A program made the position numbers and the translations under genes. The notes under the pieces are model-generated. The model worked only from the letters and a program-made list of their open reading frames with translations, did no database searches and was not told the DNA's origin. Shown here piece after piece: positions 8,979 to 18,371 of a stretch of DNA of 64,000 nucleotides (within the stretch, counting starts at the first letter, position 1; each line of letters begins with the position of its first letter). This stretch comes from Hydrogenophaga flava NBRC 102514 (lineage in GTDB: Bacteria > Pseudomonadota > Gammaproteobacteria > Burkholderiales > Burkholderiaceae_C). The DNA lies in NCBI RefSeq assembly GCF_001571145.1, contig NZ_BCTF01000008.1, positions 106,611 to 170,610 on the forward strand. The letters run 5' to 3'.

Positions 8979-9176
8979 TCAGGCGGCCGCTGCCGCTGCT
9001 TTCCGCGCTTCTATCAGCGCGGCGTGGGTGTCGTGGCAGCGCTGCGCGACCGAGAGGATGTTTTCCCAGTTGGTGGGCAGTTCTTCGGACAGGTCGTGCA
9101 GGTCCATCTTGGCCTGCGTGGCCTGGGCGTTGAGCTTCTTCAGGCGCAGCTTGAGTTCGTCGGCGGTCTCGCTCAT
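8979..9176 (-). CDS. CCE_0567/DUF683 family nif-associated small protein
   Basis: A 65-aa, almost wholly helical protein (coiled-coil-like [25 protein letters not shown]) matching the small metalloprotein family that regularly follows nifX and the DUF269 gene. Its relatives form helical hairpins and are thought to bind metal. Its exact job in nitrogen fixation is not known. It lies between the DUF269 gene and fdxB in the nifEN operon. Confidence 0.82.
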   Translation of the reverse strand: MSETADELKLRLKKLNAQATQAKMDLHDLSEELPTNWENILSVAQRCHDTHAALIEARKAAAAAA

Positions 9177-9188
9177 GGGGTTCTCCGT

Positions 9189-9677
9189 TCAGGCGCCGTA
9201 GTTCGCGACGTCGGGGTAGGTGCGGATCATGGTCACGGCTTCGGTCAGGAACTTGCCGCCGGCGTCGGCCAGCTTGGCCAGGGAGGGGAAGCCGAAGCGG
9301 TGCACGTCGCGCAGCTGCTTGTTGACCACCACCAGGCGGCCGGCGATCAGCACCATGCGTCCGAAACCTTCGTGGCTCATCTTCATCATGGGCGAGACCA
9401 TCTGGCCGGTCTCGCGCTCGATCGCCACGGCGATGGCGTTGTAGAAGATCTCCAGGTGCCACAGGGTCTCGGGGTCCGGGTCGCCCATGATGGGAATGGC
9501 GCGCCGCTCCTCGGGCGTGAGGATGAAGGGCTTGAGGATCTTCAGATCGCTCTTGCCTTCCCACTGGCCGTGGGTGTCCTGCGCGCGCATCTGCTTGACC
9601 AGCTGCTGCACGAAGGGGGTGGCCAGCATGGCCTCGTCGCTGGGGGCGTCGGTCTCGGGGGTGGCGGTTTCAGCCAT
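9189..9677 (-). CDS. NifX-associated nitrogen fixation protein (DUF269)
   Basis: A 162-aa protein of the family that sits directly after nifX in most diazotrophs. Family marks include [20 protein letters not shown] near the N-terminus and a central [21 protein letters not shown] segment. Function is not established; it is assumed to help FeMo-co trafficking. Its ATG overlaps the end of nifX by 8 bp, indicating translational coupling. Confidence 0.9.
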   Translation of the reverse strand: MAETATPETDAPSDEAMLATPFVQQLVKQMRAQDTHGQWEGKSDLKILKPFILTPEERRAIPIMGDPDPETLWHLEIFYNAIAVAIERETGQMVSPMMKMSHEGFGRMVLIAGRLVVVNKQLRDVHRFGFPSLAKLADAGGKFLTEAVTMIRTYPDVANYGA

Positions 9678-10083
9678 GGGTCACCTCGTCGTCTTCAAAG
9701 TCAAAGGAAGGGGCGGCGTCGCGCTGAAGCGCCTTGCGCAGCCAGGGGGGCGGTGTGCCTTGCAGCACCACCTGCAGCTTTTCCAGGATCTCGGCGATCG
9801 GCTTGGGCTGCGGCACCTTGATCGGGTGGATCTTGGATGCGACCACGCGCGCCGCGCCGGAGCCACCGATGGCGGCCACGTACAGGATCGCGCAGTCGTG
9901 GATCGCATCGAGCTTGGGCGCGAGCTTGTCCTCGTCACCGTCTTCCTGCAGCTTGTCGCCGAAGTCGAAGCTCTGCACAAACGCATAACCCTCGGGCGAC
10001 ATCTCGTAGACCAGAATGTGCTTGGCCCAGCCGAAGTGCGCGTTGACGCTCTCCTTGTCCTGGGTGGCGAAGGCGATCTTCAT
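9670..10083 (-). CDS. nifX: NifX, FeMo-cofactor precursor carrier
   Basis: A 137-aa protein of the NifX/NafY/NifB-C fold: it begins [20 protein letters not shown], and its middle contains [18 protein letters not shown]. NifX binds NifB-co and the VK-cluster and shuttles them between NifB and NifEN. It is 14 bp downstream of nifN, the standard order. The 47846-48232 gene and the NifB C-terminus belong to the same superfamily. Confidence 0.93.
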   Translation of the reverse strand: MKIAFATQDKESVNAHFGWAKHILVYEMSPEGYAFVQSFDFGDKLQEDGDEDKLAPKLDAIHDCAILYVAAIGGSGAARVVASKIHPIKVPQPKPIAEILEKLQVVLQGTPPPWLRKALQRDAAPSFDFEDDEVTHG

Positions 10084-10097
10084 GGTGGACTCCTGGG

Positions 10098-11498
10098 TCA
10101 GGCACTGGCCTCGGCCAATGGGTTGGGGGGTGTCGCTTGGGTCGGGCCACTGCGTGCCATGGCGGCGCGGCGCGCTTCAGGCGTGAGCGGCCAGTCTTCC
10201 GCGTGGTGGTGCGGAATCTGTTCGATCATGAGGTTGGCGATCTCGAAAATCAGGGCCATGGTCCCGCGGTAGCCGACCTGCACGCGGTGCGCGTTGCCGA
10301 CGCGGTCGAACACCGGAAAGCCCATGCGCAGCAGCGGCTTGCCCAGGTGCTGCGCGGCCTGTCGACCGTGGGCGTGGGTGACGATCAGGTTGCAGTCTTT
10401 CGCGCCGAGCTCCAGATCCTCCAGGTCACCGAGCAACACCTTTTCGGCCGGCAGCAGCGCGTGCGAGGCGGATTGCGTGGTGCTGATGCAGCAACTCAGT
10501 TCGGCGCCCATCTCGTGCAGCAGCGCGCCGATGGCCAGCAGCAGGTCGGGCTCGGCGCCGATGGCCACGGTCATGCCACCGGTGTAGAAGTGGCCGTCGA
10601 GCATGGCGTCCAGCAGCTGGCTGCGCTGGCGACGGTACTTGGCTGGCACGGGTCGGCCGCTGTGCTGAGACAGCCGCATCAGGAACCGGTCGTTGGCCTC
10701 AATGCCGGTCAGGCGCTCGAAAATCTCGAACGGCGCACCACTGATCGCCTGCAGCGCCTCGGCACCTTCGCGGGTCTGCTCGCCAATACCGAGGGTCCAG
10801 GACGAGGCGCCGGCGGCGCGGATCTCTTCGAGCGTCGTACCACCCAGCGTGGTGCCGCGCCAATCGGGCGGAATGTGGCCGTCCAGCGAGCCCGAGATGT
10901 CGGGCAGCACGATGGCTTTCAGGCCGAAGGATTCGATGATCTCGCGCAGTTCGTCGATGTCGCCGGGCGAGAGGTGGCTGCCCGGCAGCAGCGTGACCTG
11001 GTCCTTCGCGGTGGGCAGCGGCTTGACCAGCGACTTCACGATGCCGGTGATCGCATGCTTGAACCCGTCTTCGAAAGCGCCGACGTAGTCGGGCGTCGAG
11101 ACATAGATGATTTCGGTGTCGGCCAGCTCGGGGTGCTTCTGCCGGGCGAGCGCGAGGAAGCCGTTGACGTCATCTCCCTTGGTCTCGGTCAGGCCGGTCG
11201 AGCAGATCGCGATCAGCTTCGGGGCTGCGCGCTTGCGGATGTTCAACAGCGCCGCCTCGATGTTCTCGTAGCCACCCATGATGGTGGTGACCTCGTTCAT
11301 CGCCGTGGTCTGCAGCGGAATCGCTTCCTTGAAATGCCGCACCAGCAGCACCAGACCAAAAGACGTGCAGCCCTGCGAGCCGTGCATCACCGGCATGCAG
11401 CTGTCCAGCCCGAGAAAAGCCAGGCTCGCGCCCAGCGGCTGGCTCATCTTGAGCGGGTTGACGGTGCAGGCTTTCCTGGATTCGACGACGCTGGCCAT
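10098..11498 (-). CDS. nifN: Nitrogenase FeMo-co scaffold subunit NifN
   Basis: A 466-aa NifDK paralogue forming the NifEN scaffold on which NifB-co matures to FeMo-co. NPLKMSQPLGASLAFLGL and MPVMHGSQGCTSFG near the N-terminus match the NifK/NifN fold. The first position carries S where NifK has the cluster cysteine, as usual in NifN. The C-terminal tail is alanine/proline-rich. It is 16 bp downstream of nifE and surely cotranscribed. Confidence 0.95.
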   Translation of the reverse strand: MASVVESRKACTVNPLKMSQPLGASLAFLGLDSCMPVMHGSQGCTSFGLVLLVRHFKEAIPLQTTAMNEVTTIMGGYENIEAALLNIRKRAAPKLIAICSTGLTETKGDDVNGFLALARQKHPELADTEIIYVSTPDYVGAFEDGFKHAITGIVKSLVKPLPTAKDQVTLLPGSHLSPGDIDELREIIESFGLKAIVLPDISGSLDGHIPPDWRGTTLGGTTLEEIRAAGASSWTLGIGEQTREGAEALQAISGAPFEIFERLTGIEANDRFLMRLSQHSGRPVPAKYRRQRSQLLDAMLDGHFYTGGMTVAIGAEPDLLLAIGALLHEMGAELSCCISTTQSASHALLPAEKVLLGDLEDLELGAKDCNLIVTHAHGRQAAQHLGKPLLRMGFPVFDRVGNAHRVQVGYRGTMALIFEIANLMIEQIPHHHAEDWPLTPEARRAAMARSGPTQATPPNPLAEASA

Positions 11499-11514
11499 GG
11501 TGTGCTCCGTGTGC

Positions 11515-13008
11515 TCAGACCGGGACTTCTTCGGGCTCGAGGCCCATGGCGTGTGCCGCGACCGCGCTCAGGTGTGCGGTGGAGCCACCGGACCCGACCA
11601 TCGGCAGCGTTTCGCCGTCGTCGCCCCAGGGCGCGGCGATGCGCACGCGCTGCCAGACCGGGTTGGACAGCGCGCGGTCGATCTGGTGCACCAGTTCGAC
11701 CATGCCTTCGTAGCCGGCGTAGGCGTGGTGGCGCTCCTGGTTGATGTCCAGCCAGGGCATGCGAGCCTTGAGCGCCACGAACTGCGAGCGGCCGCCGCTG
11801 AGCATGATGTCGGCGCGCGCGTCCTTGAGCATCGCGTACATCTCGCGCGGCGTCATGTCGTCGATCATGTGGGCGTCGGCGCCCTCGCCCATGATCTCCT
11901 TGATCTTTTCCTTGTCTTCCTTGGTGCTCTTCTTGACGCTGGTGCCGACGATTTCCATGCCGCCTTCCTGCAGCGCCGCCACCACCGACCACGACTTCAC
12001 GCCGCCGGTGATCAGCAGCACGCGCTTGCCGGCCAGGCGCGCCTTGTACTCGGCGATGCGCTTGTAGGCGCGCGCCTCTTCGACCTCGATCAGGCGCTCG
12101 GTGCGATCCATCAGCTCGGCGTCCGCGCCTTGCTTCACCAGCAGCTTCGCGATCTGGCGCAGCGTCTCGCTCATGTCGCTGATGCCGTAGAACGAGCCTT
12201 CGAAATACGGAATTCCCCAGCGCTGCTCCATCTTGGTCGCGATGTTGATCATCGACTTGGAGCAGACCATCATGTTGGCCTTGGCGCGGTGGGCCGAGGC
12301 GATTTCGCGGTACTTGCCGTCGCCACTGATGCACGAGAGGATGCGGATGCCCAGCGCGTCCAGCAGCGGCTTGATCTGCCAGAGCTCGCCGACCAGGTTG
12401 TACTCGCCGATGATGTTGATGTCGTACGGCGTCGTGAACTCGGGTTCGACCGTGCCGATCACGTAATCGAGGATGGCTTCGGCGCCCAGCTTGTTGCCCA
12501 GGTTCTTGGGACCGGCAAAGCCCGGCGCATTGACCGGGATCACCGGCTTGCCGAACTTCTCGGCGGCGCGCTGGCACACCGCTTCGATGTCGTCGCCGGT
12601 CAGCGCGGTGACGCAGGTCTGGTAGACGAAGACCGCGGGCGGATCGTACTTCTCGATGATTTCGCGGATCGACTTGAACAGGCGCTTTTCGCCGCCGTAG
12701 ATCACGTCGAGTTCGCTGATGTCGGTGGTGAAACCGGTGCGGTAGATCTGTGAGTGCGAGGACGCGCTGTGGCGGTTGTCCCAGCTGTTGCCCTCGCAGG
12801 CGATCGGTCCGTGCACCAGGTGGGCCACATCAGCCACCGGCTGCAGCGCGATCTTGGCCCCATCGAAGGCGCAACCACCGGCCGCTGCGCCGGGAGAGAG
12901 CTGCTTGGTGCAGCCCTTCTTGCGTTCCTTCTCGCTCTTGCCCTGGTTGATGTCGCAGCCGGGCTCCTCGAACACTTCAGCGATCTTGGCCTTCAGCGAT
13001 ACCGACAT
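11515..13008 (-). CDS. nifE: Nitrogenase FeMo-co scaffold subunit NifE
   Basis: A 497-aa NifD paralogue and partner of NifN. It has the conserved CTKQLSPGAAAGGCAFDGAK (about residues 32-51) and VHGPIACEGNSWDNR, with the cysteines that hold the bridging 4Fe-4S cluster. A later FVYQTCVTALTGDDIEAVC segment provides another ligand. First gene of the nifENX-fdxB-nifQ operon, with its own -24/-12 promoter just upstream and a clear AGGAG ribosome site 7 nt before the ATG. Confidence 0.96.
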   Translation of the reverse strand: MSVSLKAKIAEVFEEPGCDINQGKSEKERKKGCTKQLSPGAAAGGCAFDGAKIALQPVADVAHLVHGPIACEGNSWDNRHSASSHSQIYRTGFTTDISELDVIYGGEKRLFKSIREIIEKYDPPAVFVYQTCVTALTGDDIEAVCQRAAEKFGKPVIPVNAPGFAGPKNLGNKLGAEAILDYVIGTVEPEFTTPYDINIIGEYNLVGELWQIKPLLDALGIRILSCISGDGKYREIASAHRAKANMMVCSKSMINIATKMEQRWGIPYFEGSFYGISDMSETLRQIAKLLVKQGADAELMDRTERLIEVEEARAYKRIAEYKARLAGKRVLLITGGVKSWSVVAALQEGGMEIVGTSVKKSTKEDKEKIKEIMGEGADAHMIDDMTPREMYAMLKDARADIMLSGGRSQFVALKARMPWLDINQERHHAYAGYEGMVELVHQIDRALSNPVWQRVRIAAPWGDDGETLPMVGSGGSTAHLSAVAAHAMGLEPEEVPV

Positions 13009-13042
13009 GGCGAGCTCCTGTCAACGTGGGTGCAGGACTCTT

Positions 13043-13058
13043 TGCAGGTTTGATGCCA
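13043..13058 (-). promoter_or_regulatory. Sigma-54 (-24/-12) promoter of nifE
   Basis: Minus-strand TGGCATCAAACCTGCA matches the sigma-54 pattern TGGCAC-N5-TTGCA with invariant GG and GC at the right spacing. It would start transcription near 13031, about 22 nt before nifE. I found no clean TGT-N10-ACA NifA site within about 100 bp upstream. Confidence 0.7.
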
Positions 13059-13144
13059 GGTGTTTTGGGCCGGTTTTGGCCGGATTCAGGGGGTGCTGTG
13101 AAGGGTTTGAAGCAATCGCGACGGGTGGTTTGCGACAGAACCCG

Positions 13145-13624
13145 TCACAGGTCGGTCGGGAGCGGTTTTCCCTCGCGGTGCAGCTCGATCCAGCGCTTGA
13201 GCTCCGCGACGTGCCCTGCCTCCTCTTCCGAGAACTCCTTCGCAAACGCGCGGATTTCGGGGTCGGAGGTGGTGTTCATGACGTCGCTGTAGTAGTCCAG
13301 CCCGGCCTGCTCGGCCTCTAGCGCGACCTCCAGCGCCTGTTCGCGCCCCAGCAGCGGGTCGGCGGCCCAGATCGCCGCCGCTTCGGGGCTTTCGATGTCG
13401 GGCCAGCAGAACTCGGCCGCGCCCATGTCGGGCAACTGGCGAAAGCCCGCGCGCTCGCGGGCATCGGCCAGGTGCAACAGCGAGTAGTCGGCCAGCTGGC
13501 GGAACAGGCGCCCCACCTCCTTGTTGCCCTGCGCGTGCATGGCGTCGGCGAGCTGTCCGAAACGCAGCGCCGCCTCCTGCTCGATCTGGATGGCGTGGGC
13601 CAGGAATTCTTCGACGGTGTCCAT
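13145..13624 (-). CDS. Ferritin-like (rubrerythrin-type) protein of the nifHDK operon
   Basis: A 159-aa all-helical protein with two ferritin-like half-motifs: HAIQIEQEAALRFGQLADAM (about residues 10-29) and, late in the chain, EFSEEEAGHVAELKRWIE, giving the E..ExxH pairs of a di-iron site. It has no rubredoxin tail. Families like this reduce peroxide or hold iron; next to nitrogenase it may protect the enzyme or feed iron. It is last in the train starting at nifH. Role is inferred. Confidence 0.75.
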   Translation of the reverse strand: MDTVEEFLAHAIQIEQEAALRFGQLADAMHAQGNKEVGRLFRQLADYSLLHLADARERAGFRQLPDMGAAEFCWPDIESPEAAAIWAADPLLGREQALEVALEAEQAGLDYYSDVMNTTSDPEIRAFAKEFSEEEAGHVAELKRWIELHREGKPLPTDL

Positions 13625-13636
13625 GGTGTGCTTTCT

Positions 13637-13993
13637 TCAGTAGTCGATACCGAACCACAGCGGTTCGCGCTTGCGCAGGTCGGCGATCAGTTCCAGCGTG
13701 GCCGGCACCAGCGCGCGCACGCCGTACCAGACCGCCTCGCGGCGCGGCTGCCCACCCGATGCCAGCAGGTGGTGCAGCTGCCCCCAGCCTTGCCAGTCCA
13801 CCCGGTGCAGGCGATGGTGCAGCCCGGGCGCCAGGTGGGCCAGGGTCTGCGACATCACCAGCAGCTGCGACTCGACCACGTGCAGCGTCGCCTCGCTGGC
13901 AAACAGCTCATCTTCGCTCTGCATCTCTGCCAGCAGCTTGAGGACCGTCTCGCCCGCGATCCGCACGATGTCGCACTGCATGCGGTGCAGCAT
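13637..13993 (-). CDS. Nif-associated protein of unknown function, paralogue of the 50443-50811 gene
   Basis: A 118-aa soluble, helical protein I do not recognise. Its C-terminal third (AVWYGVRALVPATLELIADL) closely resembles AIWFAIHSVVPATLLWLRVY of the protein at 50443-50811, so each of the two nif operons carries a copy of this family. ATG at 13993 was chosen; an internal ATG at 13981 is possible. It lies 11 bp after the 161-aa gene and 12 bp before the ferritin-like gene, inside the nifHDK transcript. Confidence 0.6.
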   Translation of the reverse strand: MLHRMQCDIVRIAGETVLKLLAEMQSEDELFASEATLHVVESQLLVMSQTLAHLAPGLHHRLHRVDWQGWGQLHHLLASGGQPRREAVWYGVRALVPATLELIADLRKREPLWFGIDY

Positions 13994-14004
13994 GGGCGTT
14001 CCCC

Positions 14005-14490
14005 CTACAGGTTGTCGGCCAGCACTTCGAGCGCCAGCAGTTGCTGGTGCAGCGCGTGGCGCGCGCGCCAGCGTTCGGGTGCGCCCAGCCACGCATCGCC
14101 GTCCTCAGTGGCCAGCACCGCCTCCTGGTCGCTCCAGTAGATGCGGCATTCGCCGGGCCGCGCTGTCAGGGCCGCCAGCAAAGCGGCGCGCTCATCCACC
14201 GGCTCGGGGCTGAGCACGCCGCGCCCCAGCAGGTGGTCGGCGCGGTAGAGCGTCGTGTCCCAGCCGAACTGGTCACCGAGGTCGCAGACCGAGGGAAACG
14301 CAGCGCGAGCGTCAGCGTCCACACTCTCGTGTCCCAGCGCATCCAGCAGCGCGCGCGGTGTCACCTCGTCGTGGATTTCCCAGGCCTCCAGCGGATCGCG
14401 TGCCGCCACCTTGCGGGCCAGGTCGCCCAGGTGGTAAGCGAACCAGGCCACAGGTTCTCCCGACGGCGGACACTCGATCACGTAGATCAT
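14005..14490 (-). CDS. Nif-associated hypothetical protein
   Basis: A 161-aa soluble protein without a family I can name. It begins MIYVIECPPSGEPVAWFAYH, is rich in acidic residues, and contains RADHLLGRGVLSPEPVDERA in the middle. No signal peptide, membrane helix or cysteine cluster is present. The frame extends upstream, but the start at 14490 leaves a 10-bp gap to the previous gene. It sits in the nifHDK transcript and is presumably made only under nitrogen fixation. Confidence 0.6.
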   Translation of the reverse strand: MIYVIECPPSGEPVAWFAYHLGDLARKVAARDPLEAWEIHDEVTPRALLDALGHESVDADARAAFPSVCDLGDQFGWDTTLYRADHLLGRGVLSPEPVDERAALLAALTARPGECRIYWSDQEAVLATEDGDAWLGAPERWRARHALHQQLLALEVLADNL

Positions 14491-14500
14491 GGTGGCGCGC

Positions 14501-14818
14501 TCATTCCACGCCTTCGGCCACGGCCTTGGCCCACAGGACACGCCGCAGGCGCTGCGAGATGGCGGTCGGGCTGGTGTCGAGTTCACGCTGCTCGGCCGTC
14601 ATCGCCCCCTGGGCGATCGCAGCCTCCTCGTGGGTCAGCGGCAGGCGGCCGGCCATGTGCGTTGCGCCGGGCACCGCCGCCAGGATGGCCTGCCGGTTGG
14701 GGTGCTCGAACAGCGGCACCAGCGTGTCGGCTTCCTTGAGACCCGCCAGACATACCCAGCCGTCGATCACCTCGACCGAACGGCCGTCCTGCGTGGTCTT
14801 GACCAGCGTGCCCGCCAT
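14501..14818 (-). CDS. Nif-associated hypothetical protein
   Basis: A 105-aa protein of unknown function starting MAGTLVKTTQDGRSVEVIDG, two bases beyond the stop of the FeSII-like gene, so it is translationally coupled to that gene. The C-terminal half is helical and basic (QRLRRVLWAKAVAEG). The coupling suggests it acts with the protective ferredoxin, but this is only context. Confidence 0.6.
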   Translation of the reverse strand: MAGTLVKTTQDGRSVEVIDGWVCLAGLKEADTLVPLFEHPNRQAILAAVPGATHMAGRLPLTHEEAAIAQGAMTAEQRELDTSPTAISQRLRRVLWAKAVAEGVE

Positions 14819-14820
14819 GG

Positions 14821-15168
14821 TCAGAACTCCACCAGGATGTCTTCGCTGCGCACGACGAACTGACACGCCAGGCGCCAGGGCGGCGGCAGGTCCTTCGTCT
14901 CGGCGTCCTCGATCTGCTTCGGCGTGATCTTGCCGGCAAAACGCAGCACGGTCTTTTCCTTCTCAGTCAGCGCGACGCCGATCGGCGCCTTGTCCGACAA
15001 CACCGTCACCTTGAGCTGACAGGAACCGCACTCTCCGTTCTCGCACTCGAAATCCAGCGGCACGTTGTTCGCCTTCGCCACCGCCAGCAAAGTCCGCGTA
15101 TCGCCCGCCACCGCATAGACCGTCAGGTCCTTCTTCATGCGCGGCGAACTGAATGTCACATTGGCCAT
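14821..15168 (-). CDS. Shethna FeSII-like 2Fe-2S ferredoxin (nitrogenase oxygen protection)
   Basis: A 115-aa plant-type ferredoxin with CENGECGSC (about residues 42-50) and a last ligand in WRLACQ. The whole chain follows the Azotobacter FeSII protein as I remember it: an N-terminal FSSP block, AVAG.xRTLLAVAKxN, LTEKEKTVLRxxGK, KDLPPPWRLACQ, and a final EDILVEF. FeSII binds the two nitrogenase components under oxygen stress and locks them in an inactive, protected complex. It follows nifK directly, separated by a GC-rich repeat. The start at 15168 fits the family; the open frame above it is chance. Confidence 0.8.
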   Translation of the reverse strand: MANVTFSSPRMKKDLTVYAVAGDTRTLLAVAKANNVPLDFECENGECGSCQLKVTVLSDKAPIGVALTEKEKTVLRFAGKITPKQIEDAETKDLPPPWRLACQFVVRSEDILVEF

Positions 15169-15199
15169 AAGAGCCTCACTGAATGAAATGACCGGAGGC

Positions 15200-15312
15200 C
15201 GCAGCGACCCTGGCGAGCGTGGGGAAGCCCAACCAAGGCCGCCGCGGAACCGGCTTTGCCGGGCCGCCAGCGGCGCCCCCTGGGGGGTGACGCGAAGCGG
15301 CGCGGGGGGGGT
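15200..15312. repeat. GC-rich palindromic intergenic element between nifK and the FeSII-like gene
   Basis: The stretch GGCGCCCCCTGGGGGGTGAC and GCGAAGCGGCGCGGGGGG with flanking inverted segments looks like the REP/BIME-type intergenic repeats common in Comamonadaceae-group genomes. I see only this copy in the window. It could fold into a strong stem-loop and damp readthrough from nifK or stabilise the nifHDK mRNA. Confidence 0.45.
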
Positions 15313-16871
15313 CAACGAATAATGTCGTACGAATAGTCCGTCTTGCCCGGCACGATGGTGTTCGCATCCAGGGTCTCGAAGAACTCGTCCAGCAGGTTCA
15401 CCAGCACGCGCATGCCGCCTTCGTAACCCCAGGTCGGGAAGCGGTGGTAGTGGTGGCGATCGAAGATCGGGAACACCATGCGCACCAGCGGCGTGCCGGT
15501 GTCGCGCTCCAGGTACTTGCCGTAGGTGTTGCCGATCAGGAAGTCCACCGGCTCCGTGAACAGCAGCGAGCGCATGTGCCACAGGTCGCGCTTGGGGTAA
15601 ACCTTGCAGCCGGCGCCGTAGGGCGAGCTGTCGAACAGCTTCTGCACCTTGGCGGCCCAGGTTTCGGTGCCGTTGGTGGCCAGCACGTGTGCAGGCTCGG
15701 CGCCCAGCTCCAGCAGGAACTGCGCGTAACCGATCATCTGGTCCGGGTCACCGTACAGCGCGTAGCGCTTGCCGTGCAGGTGGGCCTGGCTGTCGGCCAT
15801 GGCATCCACCAGCAGACCGCGCTCGAGCTCCAGCTCGGCCGGGATCGGCTTGCCGGTCAGGCGGCTGATGGCCATCAGAAACTCGTCGGTACCGGCCACG
15901 CCCACCGGGGCGTTGAGCACCACCACTTCCTGGCCCTTCTCGGTGATGTACTTGCTGGTCTTCTCGCAGCAGTACTCCTGGAACACGATGGTGGCCTTGG
16001 CGTGCAGGCCTGCGACCACCTCTTCCTTGGTGGTGCCGCCTTCGTACATGCGGAACTCGCCGTCGGTCGGGGTGCTCCACGAGCCCGAGGGGTCGCACAG
16101 CACGTTCACCTTGACGCCGAAAAGGCTGAAGATGCGGCGCATTTCCTTCATGTTGCCGACGACGAACCCGTCGAAGCCGGCGATGAAGTTGATGCTGTCG
16201 TCGGGCACGCGCTCCAGCTTCTCGGTGGTGCCGGCCTTGCCGTCCCAGAAGTGCTGCAGCACGCCCAGCAGCGCGTTGTCGTAGCCGGTGATGTGGCTGC
16301 CGACGAAGGCCGGGGTGTGGGCGAACGGCACGTCGAACTCGGCGGGCACGCTGCCCTTTTCCTTGGACGTCTTGATGAAGGCGTTCAGGTCGTCACCGAT
16401 CACCTCGGCCATGCAGGTCGTGCTGACCGCGATCATGTCGGGCTTGTACAGGTTGTAGGCGTTGGCCAGGCCGTCGACCATGTTGTTCAGGCCACCGAAC
16501 ACCGCCGCGTCTTCCGTCATCGAGGAGCTGACGCAGGAGGTCGGTTCCTTGAAGTGGCGGGAGAAGTGCGAGCGGTAGTAGGCGACGCAGCCCTGCGAAC
16601 CGTGCACGAAACTCAGGGTCTTGTGGAACCCGTTGGCGACGTAGACGGCGCCCAGCGGCTGACAGGCCTTGGCGGGGTTGACGGTCAGGGCTTCGCGGGC
16701 GAAGTTTTTCGCCTTGTAGTCCTCGGTCTTGGTCCATTCGATGATCTGACCGACCTTTTCGTCGCTGTGGTTGTATTCGAACTGTTCCTTCTTGTTCTTG
16801 AACAGTTCCTGGTACTCGGGCTCACGGAACAGCAGTTCGTGGTCGAGGATCTTGTCGGCTGATTGGGGCAT
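15312..16871 (-). CDS. nifK: Nitrogenase MoFe protein beta subunit
   Basis: A 519-aa beta chain of dinitrogenase. P-cluster cysteines are visible in [18 protein letters not shown] (about residues 64-81), [18 protein letters not shown] and [14 protein letters not shown]. The N-terminus carries the extension typical of Mo-nitrogenase group I. It is 36 bp downstream of nifD in the standard HDK order and works with NifD as an alpha2-beta2 tetramer that reduces N2. Confidence 0.98.
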   Translation of the reverse strand: MPQSADKILDHELLFREPEYQELFKNKKEQFEYNHSDEKVGQIIEWTKTEDYKAKNFAREALTVNPAKACQPLGAVYVANGFHKTLSFVHGSQGCVAYYRSHFSRHFKEPTSCVSSSMTEDAAVFGGLNNMVDGLANAYNLYKPDMIAVSTTCMAEVIGDDLNAFIKTSKEKGSVPAEFDVPFAHTPAFVGSHITGYDNALLGVLQHFWDGKAGTTEKLERVPDDSINFIAGFDGFVVGNMKEMRRIFSLFGVKVNVLCDPSGSWSTPTDGEFRMYEGGTTKEEVVAGLHAKATIVFQEYCCEKTSKYITEKGQEVVVLNAPVGVAGTDEFLMAISRLTGKPIPAELELERGLLVDAMADSQAHLHGKRYALYGDPDQMIGYAQFLLELGAEPAHVLATNGTETWAAKVQKLFDSSPYGAGCKVYPKRDLWHMRSLLFTEPVDFLIGNTYGKYLERDTGTPLVRMVFPIFDRHHYHRFPTWGYEGGMRVLVNLLDEFFETLDANTIVPGKTDYSYDIIR

Positions 16872-16907
16872 GACGCTCTCCTTGGCAAGTCGGGGTGGTG
16901 TGCGGAA

Positions 16908-18371
16908 TCAGGCGGCTTTTTTCCAGGGCGCCTTGGTCAGGCCCCAGATCGGCGAGCTGATGGCCATGTCCATGTCGCGCGCGAAGATCGCAAAGCCGTC
17001 GTAGCCGTGGTAAGGACCGCTGTAGTCCCAGCTGTGCATCTGGCGGAAAGGCACGCCCATCTTCTGGAAGACGTACTTTTCCTTGATGCCGGAGCCGATC
17101 AGGTCGGGCTTGATCTTGTCGACGAAGTGCTCGAACTCGTAGCCGGTCACGTCGTCATAGATCAGCGTGCTGTCCTTGATGTAGTGGGTGGTGCGCTGGT
17201 AGTCGTCGTTGTGGCCGAACTCATAGCCGGTGCCGACCACTTCCATGCCCAGGTCCTCGTAGGCGCCGATCACGTGGCGCGGACGCAGGCCACCCACATA
17301 CAGCATCACCTTCTTGCCCTGCAGGCGCGGCTTGTACTTGTCGATCACCGCTTGCATCAGCGGCTTGTACTTGGCGATCACCTCTTCGGTCTTGGCCTTG
17401 ATGGCGTCGTCGAAGTGGCTGGCGATCTCGCGCAGGCTCTTCTCGATCTGGGTCGGGCCGAAGAAGTTGTACTCGCACCATGGGATGCCGTACTTCTCTT
17501 CCATGTGTCGGCTGATGTAGTTCATCGAGCGGTAGCAGTGCAGCACGTTGAGCTTGGCCTTGGGGGTGTTTTCCAGCTCGGCAATCGTGCCGTCGCCGGA
17601 CCACTGGGCGATCACGCGCAGGCCCATCTCTTCGAGCAGGATACGCGAGGACCAGGCATCACCACCGATGTTGTAGTCGCCGATGATGGCCACGTCGTAC
17701 GGGGTCGAGACAAAGTCGGGGCGCTTGTTCGGGTCGGTCTTGTCGAACACCCAGTCGCGGATCGCGTCGTTGGCCAGGTGGTGGCCCAGCGACTGGCTGA
17801 CGCCGCGGAAACCTTCGCAGCGCACGGGCACGATGGTCTTGCCTTCGTACTCCTTGCTCTTCTTCTTGGACACGGCTTCGATGTCGTCGCCGATCAGGCC
17901 GATCGGGCATTCCGACTGGATCGAGATGCCTTTGTTCAGCGGGAACAGGTCCTGGATCTCGTCGATGATCTTGTCGAGCTTCTTGTCGCCGCCAAAGACG
18001 ATGTCCTTCTCCTGGAAGTCGGAGGTGAACTGCATCGTCACGAACGTGTCCACACCGGTCATGCCGATGTAGTAGTTGCGGCGGGCGGCCCAGCTGTACT
18101 GGCCGCATCCCACGGGGCCGTGGGAGATGTGGATCATGTCCTTGATGGGGCCCCAGACCACGCCCTTGGAACCGGCGTAGGCGCAGCCGCGGATCGTCAT
18201 CACGCCCGGCAGGGACTTGATGTTGGACTTCACGCCGCAATCGGGCTTGCCCTCTTCGTACGTGCTCAGGTGTTTGGCGCGGCGCTTGGCCATCTTTTCG
18301 GGATAGGCCTTCAGCACCTCATCGATCAGGGCCTTGTTGGCGGCCTTGCGCTCTTCAACGGTGGCGGTCAT
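16908..18371 (-). CDS. nifD: Nitrogenase MoFe protein alpha subunit
   Basis: A 487-aa alpha chain holding FeMo-co. Visible ligands: [19 protein letters not shown] and [12 protein letters not shown] and [14 protein letters not shown] (P-cluster cysteines), the FeMo-co cysteine in [12 protein letters not shown], and the FeMo-co histidine in [18 protein letters not shown]. The frame is open 66 bp upstream, but the ATG at 18371 gives the family N-terminus and leaves a normal 87-bp nifH-nifD spacer. Confidence 0.98.
   Translation of the reverse strand: MTATVEERKAANKALIDEVLKAYPEKMAKRRAKHLSTYEEGKPDCGVKSNIKSLPGVMTIRGCAYAGSKGVVWGPIKDMIHISHGPVGCGQYSWAARRNYYIGMTGVDTFVTMQFTSDFQEKDIVFGGDKKLDKIIDEIQDLFPLNKGISIQSECPIGLIGDDIEAVSKKKSKEYEGKTIVPVRCEGFRGVSQSLGHHLANDAIRDWVFDKTDPNKRPDFVSTPYDVAIIGDYNIGGDAWSSRILLEEMGLRVIAQWSGDGTIAELENTPKAKLNVLHCYRSMNYISRHMEEKYGIPWCEYNFFGPTQIEKSLREIASHFDDAIKAKTEEVIAKYKPLMQAVIDKYKPRLQGKKVMLYVGGLRPRHVIGAYEDLGMEVVGTGYEFGHNDDYQRTTHYIKDSTLIYDDVTGYEFEHFVDKIKPDLIGSGIKEKYVFQKMGVPFRQMHSWDYSGPYHGYDGFAIFARDMDMAISSPIWGLTKAPWKKAA

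Noticed and set aside
13059..13145. A NifA activator site upstream of nifE
   Set aside because: TGT and ACA triplets occur but none are separated by exactly ten bases.
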